Positions 9,292-17,946 of a stretch of 64,000 bases of DNA are shown here, one piece after another. Origin of the DNA: Bacillus sp. FJAT-29937 (GTDB taxonomy: Bacteria; Bacillota; Bacilli; Bacillales; Cytobacillaceae); assembly GCF_001509555.1 (NCBI RefSeq), contig NZ_LMAS01000005.1:283733-347732 (forward strand), given 5' to 3'. The translations under genes and the position numbers were made by a program. Position 1 is the first letter of the stretch. Each line of letters opens with the position of its first letter. The notes under the pieces are model-generated. The model did not search any database. It was not told the DNA's origin and worked only from the letters and a program-made list of their open reading frames with translations.

Positions 9292-10184
9292 TAATTACCG
9301 GCACCTTTCACTTCAAAATTAGCAAGCTTTTCATAATATTGAACTAAGCCGCCATGATCATCTGCTTCTTTGCCTTCCACCTTTAACGCATGGAACATTT
9401 CCAATACTTGTGATGTGAGCGGGATAGGGACGCCAATTGAATGGGCTGTATCCATGACATTCGTTAAATCTTTAAGATTGATATCAATTCTTCCGCCAGC
9501 AACAAAATTTCTTTCAAGGATTAATGGTACTTTCGCATCAAGGACGGCACTTCCAGCTAGTCCTCCACGGATCGCTTCATACATTTTCTTAATGTCGATG
9601 CCCGCCTTTGCTGCTAGAACAAGCGCTTCTGACATCGCAGCAATATTTACATTAACCATAATTTGATTGGCAAGCTTAGCTGTTGTTCCGCAGCCATGAT
9701 CCCCAACAAGGGTAATAGCCGTTCCCATGCATTCTAATACCGGTTTTACTTTTTCAAAAATTTCTTCTTTTCCACCGACCATAAAGGCAAGTGTCCCATC
9801 GATCGCTTTTGGTTCTCCGCCGCTAACTGGAGCATCAAGCATATGCAATCCTTTTTCAGCAAGAGCGGCTGCAATTTCTTTAGAAGCAACAGGAGTGATG
9901 GAGCTCATATCGACAATAATAGAACCTTCCTGTGCACCTTCCATAATTCCGTTTTTACCATAAATAACACTTTTTACGTGCTCCGTTTTTGGAAGCATTG
10001 TAAAAATAACCTCACTGCCTTGAGCGACTTCCTTTGGAGAATGGGCTTCACCTGCCCCATCCTGCTTTAATTGCTGAACGGCAGCCTCATTTATATCAAA
10101 TACAGTCACTTCATAGCCTTTATTTATAAGATTGCGTGCCATGGGTTTTCCCATGATTCCGAGTCCGATGAAACCTAGTTTCAT
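9291..10184 (-). CDS. NAD(P)-dependent beta-hydroxyacid dehydrogenase (LtnD/GarR-like)
   Basis: A 297-residue enzyme of the 3-hydroxyisobutyrate dehydrogenase family. The Rossmann motif GFIGLGIMG is at residues 4-12, the substrate-binding DAPVSGG at 117-123 and the catalytic lysine at about 170 (GTTAKLANQ). I chose ATG 10184, which has AGGAGG 7 nt upstream. A longer in-frame reading to 10301 merely translates a 21-bp operator repeat into a heptad-like peptide and is rejected. Given the adjoining OtnK-type kinase, oxidation of a tetronate at C2 (LtnD role) is more likely than tartronate semialdehyde reduction (GarR role). Expression is probably controlled by the divergent GntR protein and by CcpA. 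Confidence 0.85.
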   Translation of the reverse strand: MKLGFIGLGIMGKPMARNLINKGYEVTVFDINEAAVQQLKQDGAGEAHSPKEVAQGSEVIFTMLPKTEHVKSVIYGKNGIMEGAQEGSIIVDMSSITPVASKEIAAALAEKGLHMLDAPVSGGEPKAIDGTLAFMVGGKEEIFEKVKPVLECMGTAITLVGDHGCGTTAKLANQIMVNVNIAAMSEALVLAAKAGIDIKKMYEAIRGGLAGSAVLDAKVPLILERNFVAGGRIDINLKDLTNVMDTAHSIGVPIPLTSQVLEMFHALKVEGKEADDHGGLVQYYEKLANFEVKGAGN

Positions 10185-10201
10185 GTCAAATCCTCCTCTT
10201 A

Positions 10202-10216
10202 ATAAAACGCTTTCAA
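10202..10216 (-). promoter_or_regulatory. cre-like catabolite repression site (CcpA)
   Basis: Read on the minus strand, TTGAAAGCGTTTTAT matches the cre consensus WTGNAANCGNWNNCW at 14 of 15 positions. It lies between the operator array and the oxidoreductase ribosome binding site, a place where CcpA could block elongation or initiation. Confidence 0.55.
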
Positions 10217-10228
10217 ATACGACATTAA

Positions 10229-10301
10229 TTGTACACAAATTATTTAAAAATGTATACAAAAAATTATAAAAAGTATACAAAATATTGATGAATGTGTACA
10301 T
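10229..10301. promoter_or_regulatory. Four phased operator palindromes, likely GntR-family sites
   Basis: Four 10-bp near-palindromes lie at 10229 (TTGTACACAA), 10250 (ATGTATACAA), 10271 (AAGTATACAA) and 10292 (ATGTGTACAT). Start-to-start spacing is exactly 21 bp each time, about two helical turns, so dimers would line up on one DNA face. FCD-type GntR proteins commonly bind TTGTATACAA-like sites. The array separates the regulator gene from the catabolic operon and probably controls both. Confidence 0.75.
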
Positions 10302-10459
10302 TTAGGTTATTCCTTTAAAAAAGTGATGATTCAAACTATACTTTTACGTAAGGATATAAGTGTGCATGCTGACAATATGTATTATTTCCTTTTAGAGGAA
10401 AATACTCATATTTTGTACTCTTATTGTAGGGGAATATTTTTTTTAGGAGTCGATCGTTA

Positions 10460-11074
10460 TTGGTTAAGCAAACAGGATTAGCGTATTTGCAATCATATGA
10501 ATATATAAGAGATAAAATTTTAAATGGTGAGCTTCCAAGGGGAACGAAGCTGGTGGAAGAAAGGCTGGCAGAAGAATTGGGGATTAGCCGGACACCAGTA
10601 CGGGAATCGATCAGAAAGCTCGAACAGGAGGGACTAGTTAAACAAAAGAGGGTTGTTAATCCAACAGATATGGATTTACGAAATATTTTTCAAGTAAGGA
10701 TTCTGCTAGAAGGATTTGCAGCGCGTTATTCAGCAACTTATATGAGCGAAGCTGCGTTGGAAAAGTTAAAGCAATGCATAGAAATTGGACGCTCCGGAAC
10801 AACGGATGAAATTATGAAAGCAAATGAAGAATTCCATAATATCATTGTACAAACAACGAATAACCCGATGATGATTGATATTATTGACCGAATGCAATCG
10901 ATTATTTATTTGTTCAGAAAAACAGTTGTTTATCATAAACGTCCATTTTTAATTGATGAGCATCAACAAATTTTTGATGCCATTCAATCTCATAATGGAG
11001 AAGAAGCTGAGAGAATCATGAAGGAACATTTGCAGGCAGACTTGGATTTTTGTTTGCATATGCTAAATCAATAA
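10460..11074 (+). CDS. GntR-family transcriptional regulator (FadR/FCD subfamily)
   Basis: The 204-residue protein has an N-terminal winged helix (about 12-75, with LAEELGISRTPVRESIRKLEQEGLV) and a C-terminal all-helical FCD ligand domain (about 80-200). The histidines that bind metal in FCD proteins are visible in NEEFHNII, IDEHQQIF and EHLQADL; the acidic residue normally four before the first histidine is Asn here. The start is TTG, with AGGAG about 10 nt upstream. Divergent orientation and the phased operators make it the local regulator of the sugar-acid operon, with the pathway substrate or intermediate as the likely effector. Confidence 0.85.
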   Translation: MVKQTGLAYLQSYEYIRDKILNGELPRGTKLVEERLAEELGISRTPVRESIRKLEQEGLVKQKRVVNPTDMDLRNIFQVRILLEGFAARYSATYMSEAALEKLKQCIEIGRSGTTDEIMKANEEFHNIIVQTTNNPMMIDIIDRMQSIIYLFRKTVVYHKRPFLIDEHQQIFDAIQSHNGEEAERIMKEHLQADLDFCLHMLNQ

Positions 11075-11083
11075 TGTAGTCAT

Positions 11084-11123
11084 GGAAAGCCGTTCAACCT
11101 ATTGAATGGCTTTCTATTTTTTT
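11084..11123 (+). terminator. Rho-independent terminator after gntR-family gene
   Basis: GGAAAGCCGTTCAA (11084-11097) pairs with TTGAATGGCTTTC (11102-11114), followed by a long T-run. Confidence 0.88.
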
Positions 11124-11268
11124 TTCACAAATAGTTTTAAGTCAAATGAAATAAGCAATAAGACATGCCTATTTTCCATACAAAAGGTACTAATTACTTA
11201 TTCAGAAAATATAGACTATTTCGTATCATTTATTTAGAGAGTAGATATATTTTGAGGGAGTGGTGTAT

Positions 11269-13104
11269 TTGTTAAAGGTTCTATCAAGTTCTGCATTAGC
11301 ATTATCATTAGTGGGAAGTACGCTTTTTGCAGGGGGAGGCAGTGCAGACGTATCAGCGAAAGAGAAGAGTACATATCATCTGAATTTAGCGCATTATGTC
11401 GGAGCTTCTCCAGAGCTTGCCGAGCAGGCAAAAAGACTTGGAGTTGACTTATCAAAAGTGGATCCAGCTGAAAAAGCGGCCAAGCATGGAACGAAATTTC
11501 AGCAAGCGGGAAATAATCATGTTGCCTATAGAACGGCAAAAGGGGATGTTCCGGTTCTAGTCATTCTAGCAAAATATAAAGATGGCGACGAGCCGATAGG
11601 GGATATGCCTGGACAAGTTCCCGCCCATTACTATGAGGATTTGATTTTTGGAGAGGAATATAATCCATATGAGCTAGAACAGTTTAAACAGTATGCTGAG
11701 TTTAATGGAAAGAAGGCCCCGACAAATCGAACGATGCAAAATGTTTATAAGGAATCTAGTAATGGAAAAGTAAATCTAGTTAGGAAGGAAAATACTGAAT
11801 TTGTGTGGGTTGAAATGCCGAAGGGAGCTTCCTACTATTTAGATCAAGAGGGCAAGCATGCGGAAAATGGCCAATATGTCCTTGGCAATGAAAATGGCGA
11901 TGCCCATATCGGTGAATTTGTCCGTGATTTATTGAAGGCAGCAGATGAGCAAGTGGATTTTTCCCAGTATGCTGAAAACGGGGAAGTTCCGACTGTGTTC
12001 ATCGTACATGAAGGAACAGGTGCAGAATTCAGCAGAGATCCAGCACAAATTTGGTCTCATAAATGGAACATTCTGAGTGCCTTATATTACGGAAAATACT
12101 ATGAAACTGGTAAACCTGCAGATGTCCACGCAGGCATGAACCAAGGGGCTTGGGTTAACAAAACAGTTGCTGAAGACTTGACTTATGATGGCGTTATCGT
12201 AAACAACTACAATATTCAGCCGGCGATTGGCGGAAATGTTGCTGGATTTGATACAGCTACTGGCAAATATGATGATTCTATGAAAACTGGCCCATTCCCA
12301 GCACAAACAGGGGTATATGCACATGAATTTGGCCATGCATTAGGATTGCCAGATTTCTATGATACGGCTTATTCATCTGAGGGAGTAGGGAATTATTCCA
12401 TGATGGCAGGCGGCTCATGGATGCGCTATCCAGACAATGCCGCGTATTCTGGGAATTCTCCAACGCATTTTGACCCATTCTCAAAGATTTTCCTAGGCTG
12501 GGCAAATCCAATCGAAGTCAAACCTGAAGATGGCGTACAGGAAATCACCCTCCCGGCAATTAATAAAGCTAAAGATGACAACGGAATTGTAAAAATGGAA
12601 GTGCCAGGATCGAATGGGACTGAATACTTTTTATTTGAAAATGTCCAGCAGGACGGGTTTAATAAAGGGTTAATTCGCCAAGGCGAAAATGCTCACGGGT
12701 TAGTTGCGTGGCATGTGGATGAAAATATTATTAACCTTTATCAAACGGCAGGCTTCCGTCCGAACAATGTGGAAAACTGGATGAACAAGCGCTTCCAGTA
12801 CAACCAATCTGAAACGGCAAGTGATGGAACGGTTGTGACTCATTATGGTCTTTCTGTCGTTCAAGCAGACGGAAAATACGATTTAGAGAAAAATGTAAAC
12901 CGTGGAGATGCGGGCGACTTCTTCAAAACGGGAAGTAAGCTAACACCTGTATCAGGTAAAGTTCATACAGGTTCCTACTACTTCTGGAAGGGTCATAACT
13001 CGACACCAGGTGATTCTGGCATCTATGTAACAGATATTGTTGAAAATAAAGATGGATCCATTACGGCTAAATTTTACTATCAATCAAATCAAGGAAAAAA
13101 TTAA
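11269..13104 (+). CDS. Secreted M6-family metalloprotease (immune inhibitor A-like)
   Basis: About 611 residues with an N-terminal signal peptide (hydrophobic run to about residue 25). The zinc motif HEFGHALGLPDFYD begins at His352; HEXXH followed by GLPD and an aromatic-Asp pair is the M6 signature. Shorter than InhA (about 800 residues), it lacks an obvious extra C-terminal carbohydrate-binding part. The start chosen is TTG 11269, with GAGGGAG 8 nt upstream; in-frame GTG codons at 11260 and 11263 lie too close to that site. Family members degrade host or environmental proteins outside the cell. It is a single-gene unit. Confidence 0.85.
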   Translation: MLKVLSSSALALSLVGSTLFAGGGSADVSAKEKSTYHLNLAHYVGASPELAEQAKRLGVDLSKVDPAEKAAKHGTKFQQAGNNHVAYRTAKGDVPVLVILAKYKDGDEPIGDMPGQVPAHYYEDLIFGEEYNPYELEQFKQYAEFNGKKAPTNRTMQNVYKESSNGKVNLVRKENTEFVWVEMPKGASYYLDQEGKHAENGQYVLGNENGDAHIGEFVRDLLKAADEQVDFSQYAENGEVPTVFIVHEGTGAEFSRDPAQIWSHKWNILSALYYGKYYETGKPADVHAGMNQGAWVNKTVAEDLTYDGVIVNNYNIQPAIGGNVAGFDTATGKYDDSMKTGPFPAQTGVYAHEFGHALGLPDFYDTAYSSEGVGNYSMMAGGSWMRYPDNAAYSGNSPTHFDPFSKIFLGWANPIEVKPEDGVQEITLPAINKAKDDNGIVKMEVPGSNGTEYFLFENVQQDGFNKGLIRQGENAHGLVAWHVDENIINLYQTAGFRPNNVENWMNKRFQYNQSETASDGTVVTHYGLSVVQADGKYDLEKNVNRGDAGDFFKTGSKLTPVSGKVHTGSYYFWKGHNSTPGDSGIYVTDIVENKDGSITAKFYYQSNQGKN

Positions 13105-13110
13105 TTGGAA

Positions 13111-13149
13111 AAACCTGATCCCGTAGTTTTATGGGAATCAGGTTTTTTT
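13111..13149 (+). terminator. Rho-independent terminator after M6 protease
   Basis: AAACCTGAT-CCC (13111-13122) pairs with GGGAATCAGGTT (13133-13143), then a T-run. Confidence 0.85.
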
Positions 13150-13176
13150 AGATTTTCGTACAGGGTCAACAACCAT

Positions 13177-13908
13177 TCATTTAGTCGAGTGAGCCTTTTC
13201 CTTCAATTGCTCATACCATAATACGGTCTTGTTCGGGTCTTTATCATTGATAAAGATTTTTCTTTTTTCTAGTTCGATATAAACATAGGGGGAGGAGCCT
13301 TTTTGAATAAATAGCAGGCTGTTTCCATAATCTTTAACCTTAAAATGGCCTTTTGACAGCGTTGGCAGTCCAACCCCGTTCGTTCTAACGATAATATAGG
13401 GCATCTCTTCCATTAATTCAACGTGTTTAATGCCACCAGTGTCCCATTCATCCCCGTACATCCCGGTAATCTCAAAACTATTTTCCTTAACTCTTAGCTC
13501 ATATCCCTGATAGCTAAATGCAGATATTGCTGTAATCGACCCAATAACGGCGATAAAAAGGATCGTGCTGATCGTGTAGCTTCGCTTTCTTTTACTAGGA
13601 ATATCAAATTTAGATAAATAAATGAATCCGCCCATTAATAAAACCATCATAGCTCCAAATTGAACTTCCATTGAATATGTAAAGGAAGTAAAGGAAAGTG
13701 GAAGCAGAAGAACCATGACAACAGCAGTAATTATTAATAGGCTCCCAGTTTTCTGTGGGAAACCATTTGCAATTAGCTGCTGCTTCTCTACTTCCGGGCG
13801 AGAGGAGAATCCAGAAATAAGATTATAAGCTTTCTTGTAACGAATGGCCCAGCCTATTAAGCTGAAAATGATTATAATGATGAGTTGTGAAACAATAAGT
13901 CCCCACAT
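13177..13908 (-). CDS. Membrane protein with DUF3784-like N-terminus and PH-like domain
   Basis: A 243-residue protein with four predicted membrane helices: residues about 2-22, then three between 55 and 130. A soluble C-terminal part (about 135-240) looks like a bacterial PH-type beta domain (YELRVKENSFEITGMYG...IKHVELME). The first cytoplasmic loop (YKKAYNLISGF) resembles DUF3784 proteins. The function is unknown. GGGGG lies 5' of the ATG. The nearest neighbours are unrelated, so context gives no clue. Confidence 0.6.
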   Translation of the reverse strand: MWGLIVSQLIIIIIFSLIGWAIRYKKAYNLISGFSSRPEVEKQQLIANGFPQKTGSLLIITAVVMVLLLPLSFTSFTYSMEVQFGAMMVLLMGGFIYLSKFDIPSKRKRSYTISTILFIAVIGSITAISAFSYQGYELRVKENSFEITGMYGDEWDTGGIKHVELMEEMPYIIVRTNGVGLPTLSKGHFKVKDYGNSLLFIQKGSSPYVYIELEKRKIFINDKDPNKTVLWYEQLKEKAHSTK

Positions 13909-13986
13909 AAAAGAGGCCCCCTTTTGAATTCACTAATAATTATAAACTAATATTGGAAAAATAGCAGGCTCCCTTCTATATATTCA

Positions 13987-14080
13987 CTGGATGGACAATT
14001 AGGGTGGTGGAGGCTGTTGAAAAGTCCAAGCACAGTAGCTGGATGGACATTTTGGGTGAAAGAGGCCATCGAAAAGTCCA
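13987..14080. repeat. Pair of 42-bp direct repeats
   Basis: Two 42-bp copies (13987-14028 and 14039-14080) begin CTGGATGGACA and end GAAAAGTCCA, with the middle diverged. Within each copy TGGAC near the start can pair with GTCCA at the end, so each may form a hairpin. They fill the gap between the DUF3784-like gene and panE. Confidence 0.6.
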
Positions 14081-14094
14081 TGCAGTAATGATAT

Positions 14095-14132
14095 AAACGA
14101 AAAAGATGCCACCCTTCATAGGGCGGCATCAC
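14095..14132 (-). terminator. Terminator of the panE-like gene
   Basis: GATGCCACCC (14105-14114) pairs with GGGCGGCATC (14121-14130). The A-rich left flank is a T-run on the minus strand. Confidence 0.8.
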
Positions 14133-14136
14133 TTTA

Positions 14137-15051
14137 TTAAATGCTAGATTCATAGATTTTCTGATTTGCATAAATGATTTCTAATGTTGGTGCTTGAATA
14201 TTTGCGGCTTGTGCTTGTTTTAATAAGTAACCGAAAAAATGATCTGCTTCAATCGGCAGCCCTTTTTCCATATCTCTTTGTAAGGATGATTTAAATTCAT
14301 AGCCGAGTTTCTGCATTTGTGATAATTGAACTTCTTCAATTTTCTCAGCAACAGGTGCTTCGATGGCTCTCATGATGCTGACTGTCTCCTTAAGAACTCT
14401 TTCGATCGTTTGAAGGCCAAGCTCCTGTTCGCAAATGGGGCCGCTTGGCGAACGGAATAGGGAAGTAACCCCTGATGCAGTTGTGATAAATAAATATTTA
14501 TGCCACATTTCCTGCATGATATTTTCAGATAAACGAAAGTTTGCTTTAGTTCCGGATAGGGCATCCCGCAATTTTAAAATACGTTCGGTTTTCTCGCCAT
14601 TTCTTTCTCCGAATACAAGGTCATGCGCCTTACTTTTTTGCAAAACTTTTCCGGAGCCATCAAGAGTAGATTCAATGAAGCATAATCCTCCAATAACCCG
14701 TTCCTCTCCGAACACCTCAACAAGCTTTTCAATATGGGCAATCCCATTAAGTAGTGGGAGGATCATTGTTTCATCTCCGGCATAAGGCTGAATACTTTCT
14801 ATGCCCCCATCCAAATGATAAGCCTTCGTTGAAAGAATAATAACATCGAACGGGTCAGCCTTTTCTCCTGATAAAAGTGTTTTAGGCTTTAGGCATAAGT
14901 AACCATGAATACTATCAATGATCAATCCATCACGGTCAAGCTGCTGCTTCCTTTTCTCTCGAACGAGAAAGGTAACATCTTCCCCTTTTTCAACTAGGCG
15001 TCCGCCGAAATAACCGCCAACTGCTCCTGCTCCTACGACTAATATTTTCAT
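14137..15051 (-). CDS. panE: 2-dehydropantoate 2-reductase family protein
   Basis: The 304-residue protein begins with the NADP-binding GAGAVGGYFGGRL motif (about residues 7-19), includes LSTKAYH typical of ketopantoate reductases, and has the helical C-terminal domain with MWHKYLFI (catalytic-lysine region) and IEADHFFGY. The reaction would be NADPH-dependent reduction of ketopantoate to pantoate in pantothenate synthesis. Bacilli often carry several paralogues, and no panB, panC or panD gene is nearby, so the physiological substrate could be another 2-oxo acid. It is a single gene with its own terminator. Confidence 0.8.
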   Translation of the reverse strand: MKILVVGAGAVGGYFGGRLVEKGEDVTFLVREKRKQQLDRDGLIIDSIHGYLCLKPKTLLSGEKADPFDVIILSTKAYHLDGGIESIQPYAGDETMILPLLNGIAHIEKLVEVFGEERVIGGLCFIESTLDGSGKVLQKSKAHDLVFGERNGEKTERILKLRDALSGTKANFRLSENIMQEMWHKYLFITTASGVTSLFRSPSGPICEQELGLQTIERVLKETVSIMRAIEAPVAEKIEEVQLSQMQKLGYEFKSSLQRDMEKGLPIEADHFFGYLLKQAQAANIQAPTLEIIYANQKIYESSI

Positions 15052-15151
15052 ATTTATTAATACCCCCTAAGTAGATATCCTTCTGCAACTTCTAGTTTGT
15101 CTTAATATTATAATAATTCATTTTGAAGTTTCCATGAAATGAAAAGTCCCA

Positions 15152-15919
15152 TTAATTATTTGCCGGCGGTATGATGACTGGATTGGGACTGCCAGTTCCA
15201 CCTCCATTATAATATTGAGGCACTTCACCAGGATGGAACCAGTCGCCGATTTTGATCTGGTTAGTCACTTCTATCGGTTCTTCAACTAAAGGGATAATGA
15301 CGTTCATATGCACTCTTACATTTATATAGACTTCGAGATACGTATTATTAATGCCTGTTTCTACAATCTTTGTTTCTAAATCTGAAGTGACGTCTCCAAG
15401 GATTTCCAACCTGACGGGGATTTCAGGCCCAAGATTGGAAAGCAACGTCATTTTCGTAGCTATTCCTAATGGGATGTGATAAACAATACCTTTCGAGCTT
15501 TTCGTTTTTTCTTTATCAATATTAATATTATTCTTAAAGTTTTCCAGCTGCTCTAAATCTCCGGCTTCGACCAAATCTAAATATTCCTGTACCCTAATCG
15601 TCAATTCCGAAATGACTTTATTATACTGAGGGTTGAAACTGTAACTGGCATCACCGGCATTTTCATGCTTCATGATTAACTCATTAATATCAATGCTTTC
15701 CGTAGCTTTTTTGGCAATCGCATCATTGATTGCCTGAACTGCGAATTGGCGGGCTCTCGTTTCGGCAATCCCCATTAATGCCGGTTCAAGATTTCTGTTT
15801 ATGATAATCACACTGAAAATGGTCATTAGGATAAAAATAACAAATGTAATCAGAAAAACATATTTAAAGGGGAGCGGCCCCTTTTTGACATTCCATCTCC
15901 TTCTTCTTTTTACAAGCAC
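15152..15919 (-). CDS. yunB: Sporulation protein YunB
   Basis: A 255-residue protein matching YunB: basic N-terminus, one membrane helix (about residues 19-42), then an extracytoplasmic region with ETRARQFAVQAINDAI, IPLGIATKMTLLSNLGPEIPVRLEILGDV and a Pro/Gly-rich end. YunB is a mother-cell (SigE-dependent) sporulation protein whose loss affects spore formation in B. subtilis. The start is GTG 15919, with GGAGGG 6 nt upstream. Its presence supports a spore-forming host. Confidence 0.88.
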   Translation of the reverse strand: MLVKRRRRWNVKKGPLPFKYVFLITFVIFILMTIFSVIIINRNLEPALMGIAETRARQFAVQAINDAIAKKATESIDINELIMKHENAGDASYSFNPQYNKVISELTIRVQEYLDLVEAGDLEQLENFKNNINIDKEKTKSSKGIVYHIPLGIATKMTLLSNLGPEIPVRLEILGDVTSDLETKIVETGINNTYLEVYINVRVHMNVIIPLVEEPIEVTNQIKIGDWFHPGEVPQYYNGGGTGSPNPVIIPPANN

Positions 15920-16073
15920 TCAAAACCCTCCCAACCGAGCTGTTCTTGTTAGCCTCATTTAAGTTCCACGAAAAAATTGATTCGGGCTTTGTACAAATAT
16001 ATGACCATAACAAGAAAATAAACATGCTCAATTTGTCTGATTTGAAAGGGTTTTGTAGAATCATCTAATTTGG

Positions 16074-16694
16074 TCAGCTTTTTCGGAAAATAACTCCCTG
16101 ATCCAGCACCACTTCTTTTGGAGGGAATTCCATAGGCGGCGCAAAGGGACTTAATGCAAAATGAATCTCATTAAGATCCGATGGCAGAGGAGGGGAGATG
16201 AGAAAGCTCATTTGAGTATTCCCGCCGCCGCCGCGCGAACCATTTTTTGCTACTTTATAATCGGTAGTTCCTGTTACCTCAAGCATTAAATGCGGAATAA
16301 TATGTCCTATGTTTTCGTTTTCTTTATATTTGTAATTGATTTCTAGCGTCACGATGCTCCCGTGTTCATGTTGCATCGCGTGAGTTAATATATATTCAAA
16401 ATCTCCGACCGTTGATTTTTGCATAATTTGGATAACACATAGCAGCTCACCGGGTCCATCAGGCATGTAAAATGGGCCGCTTCCATCATTTAATTGGTGC
16501 ACGAGCCAGCCAATCTCTGAAACCTTCATCTGATATTTCTGTGACCATTCCTTCAATAGTTCAGCAGGGGGAGAATAACGCTTTCCTTTTGCAGCAGCTT
16601 TTCTTTCACATAATAATCTAATGATTTCTTCGTCCATTTTTTTGTAATAATCGGTATATTCCCTTTTGACTTGTTCAAATTCAGCCCATCCCAT
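16074..16694 (-). CDS. Hypothetical protein
   Basis: A 206-residue soluble protein that I do not recognise. The first 45 residues form an amphipathic, charged helix pair (YYKKMDEEIIRLLCERKAAAKG) that superficially recalls an AroQ chorismate mutase helix, but the catalytic residues cannot be identified. The rest alternates short beta segments and contains a glycine run (SRGGGGN). There is no signal peptide or membrane helix. A good GGAGG site precedes the ATG. It is upstream of yunB in the same direction, 154 bp away. Confidence 0.5.
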   Translation of the reverse strand: MGWAEFEQVKREYTDYYKKMDEEIIRLLCERKAAAKGKRYSPPAELLKEWSQKYQMKVSEIGWLVHQLNDGSGPFYMPDGPGELLCVIQIMQKSTVGDFEYILTHAMQHEHGSIVTLEINYKYKENENIGHIIPHLMLEVTGTTDYKVAKNGSRGGGGNTQMSFLISPPLPSDLNEIHFALSPFAPPMEFPPKEVVLDQGVIFRKS

Positions 16695-16852
16695 TTGATA
16701 ACCTCCGTAGAATCATTAATAAAATAAGTTTAACAAAGTTGGGTAACTAAACCAATTGGCCATCAAAAAAATAACTTAAAGAGTTGAAATATTTCAAATT
16801 CAGTAGATTTACAAGTATCATATAATTACATAAATAATTAGGAGTGATCATG

Positions 16853-17845
16853 ATGAAGGCAGTTATTCATACGGAAAAGACTGGTTTAGAGGGACTTACA
16901 TATGGCGAAATAGCATCCATTGCGCCAAAGGATGGAGAAATTAAGGTTAAGCTTAAAACAGCAGGATTAAACCATCGGGACCTCTTTGTTCTTGAGCGCC
17001 ACAAGTCTACTGAGCCCCCTTTAGTCATTGGTTCTGATGGGGCGGGAATCGTAGAGGCAGTCGGGGAAGGTGTGACCCTTGTACAAGTTGGGGATGAGGT
17101 CATGATCAATCCTGGGCTTGGCTGGAAGGAAAAGAGTGATGCACCGCCTGCAGGATTTGAGATTGTCGGTCTTCCTTTCCATGGAACCTTTGGCGAGTAT
17201 ATTATTTTGCCAGAGGAAAATGTGGAGCGAAAACCGGAATATTTAACTTGGGAAGAAGCGGGTGTCCTGTCATTGGCAGGTCTGACTGCATATCGGGCTT
17301 TGTTCACAAGAGGAAAAGTACAGCCGGGAATGAAAGTATTTATTCCGGGAGTCGGGAGCGGGGTCGCTACATTTTTGGTGCAATTCGCGAAAGCCGCCGG
17401 AGCTGAAGTATATGTGAGCTCGCGTTCGAAGGAGAAATGTGAGAGGGCGTTAGAAATTGGAGCCTACAGAGCCATTGATAGTCATGAAGATTGGAATACG
17501 GCACTTGAAGGACTGGAGATGGACCTTGTGATTGAATCTGTCGGGGCCGCTACTTTTAATAAGTCGCTAGAGATACTCCGTACAGGCGGAACAATTGTAA
17601 CATTCGGAGCGTCTGCGGGAGATGAAGTCAAAATAAATCTTCGCACCTTTTTCTATGCTCAGCAAAATCTTCTTGGATCTACATTAGGAAGTGCAGAAGA
17701 GTATAAAGAAATGCTGCAATTTGTCGAGAGCCACCAAATTCGGCCAGTGATGGATCAAGTTTTTACCCTTGATCAATTTGAACAAGCATTTAACAGAATG
17801 GAACAAGCCAATCAATTTGGTAAAATTGGGTTTAAAATAAGTTAA
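16853..17845 (+). CDS. Zinc-type alcohol dehydrogenase-like / quinone oxidoreductase family protein
   Basis: A 331-residue medium-chain dehydrogenase/reductase. N-terminal GroES-like domain with GLNHRDLFVLER and GSDGAGIVEAVGEGV; Rossmann domain with VFIPGVGSGVATFLVQFAKAAGAEV (about residues 160-185). The cysteine ligands of catalytic and structural zinc are missing, so an NADPH-dependent quinone or enone reductase is more likely than a zinc alcohol dehydrogenase; B. subtilis YogA is similar. The start is ATG 16853, with TAGGAG 8 nt upstream. TATAAT at 16821 may be its -10 box. Monocistronic. Confidence 0.8.
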   Translation: MKAVIHTEKTGLEGLTYGEIASIAPKDGEIKVKLKTAGLNHRDLFVLERHKSTEPPLVIGSDGAGIVEAVGEGVTLVQVGDEVMINPGLGWKEKSDAPPAGFEIVGLPFHGTFGEYIILPEENVERKPEYLTWEEAGVLSLAGLTAYRALFTRGKVQPGMKVFIPGVGSGVATFLVQFAKAAGAEVYVSSRSKEKCERALEIGAYRAIDSHEDWNTALEGLEMDLVIESVGAATFNKSLEILRTGGTIVTFGASAGDEVKINLRTFFYAQQNLLGSTLGSAEEYKEMLQFVESHQIRPVMDQVFTLDQFEQAFNRMEQANQFGKIGFKIS

Positions 17846-17852
17846 GGCTTTT

Positions 17853-17884
17853 AAAACACCTCGATCTTTTTGAGGTGTTTTTAC
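17853..17884 (+). terminator. Rho-independent terminator after the dehydrogenase gene
   Basis: AAAACACCTC (17853-17862) pairs with GAGGTGTTTT (17872-17881), with the T-run included. Confidence 0.85.
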
Positions 17885-17946
17885 GTTATTCGAAAAATAG
17901 AATATAATATATAGAAGAAACCAATTATTGAAGGGATAGGAATCAT

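Noticed and set aside
10184..10301. N-terminal extension of the oxidoreductase with a repeating YTFxNxL heptad
   Set aside because: It is the translation of the 21-bp operator repeat; the true ATG at 10184 has a perfect ribosome binding site and starts the Rossmann fold.
16074..16694. Chorismate mutase
   Set aside because: Only the first helix pair is reminiscent; active-site residues and overall length do not fit.
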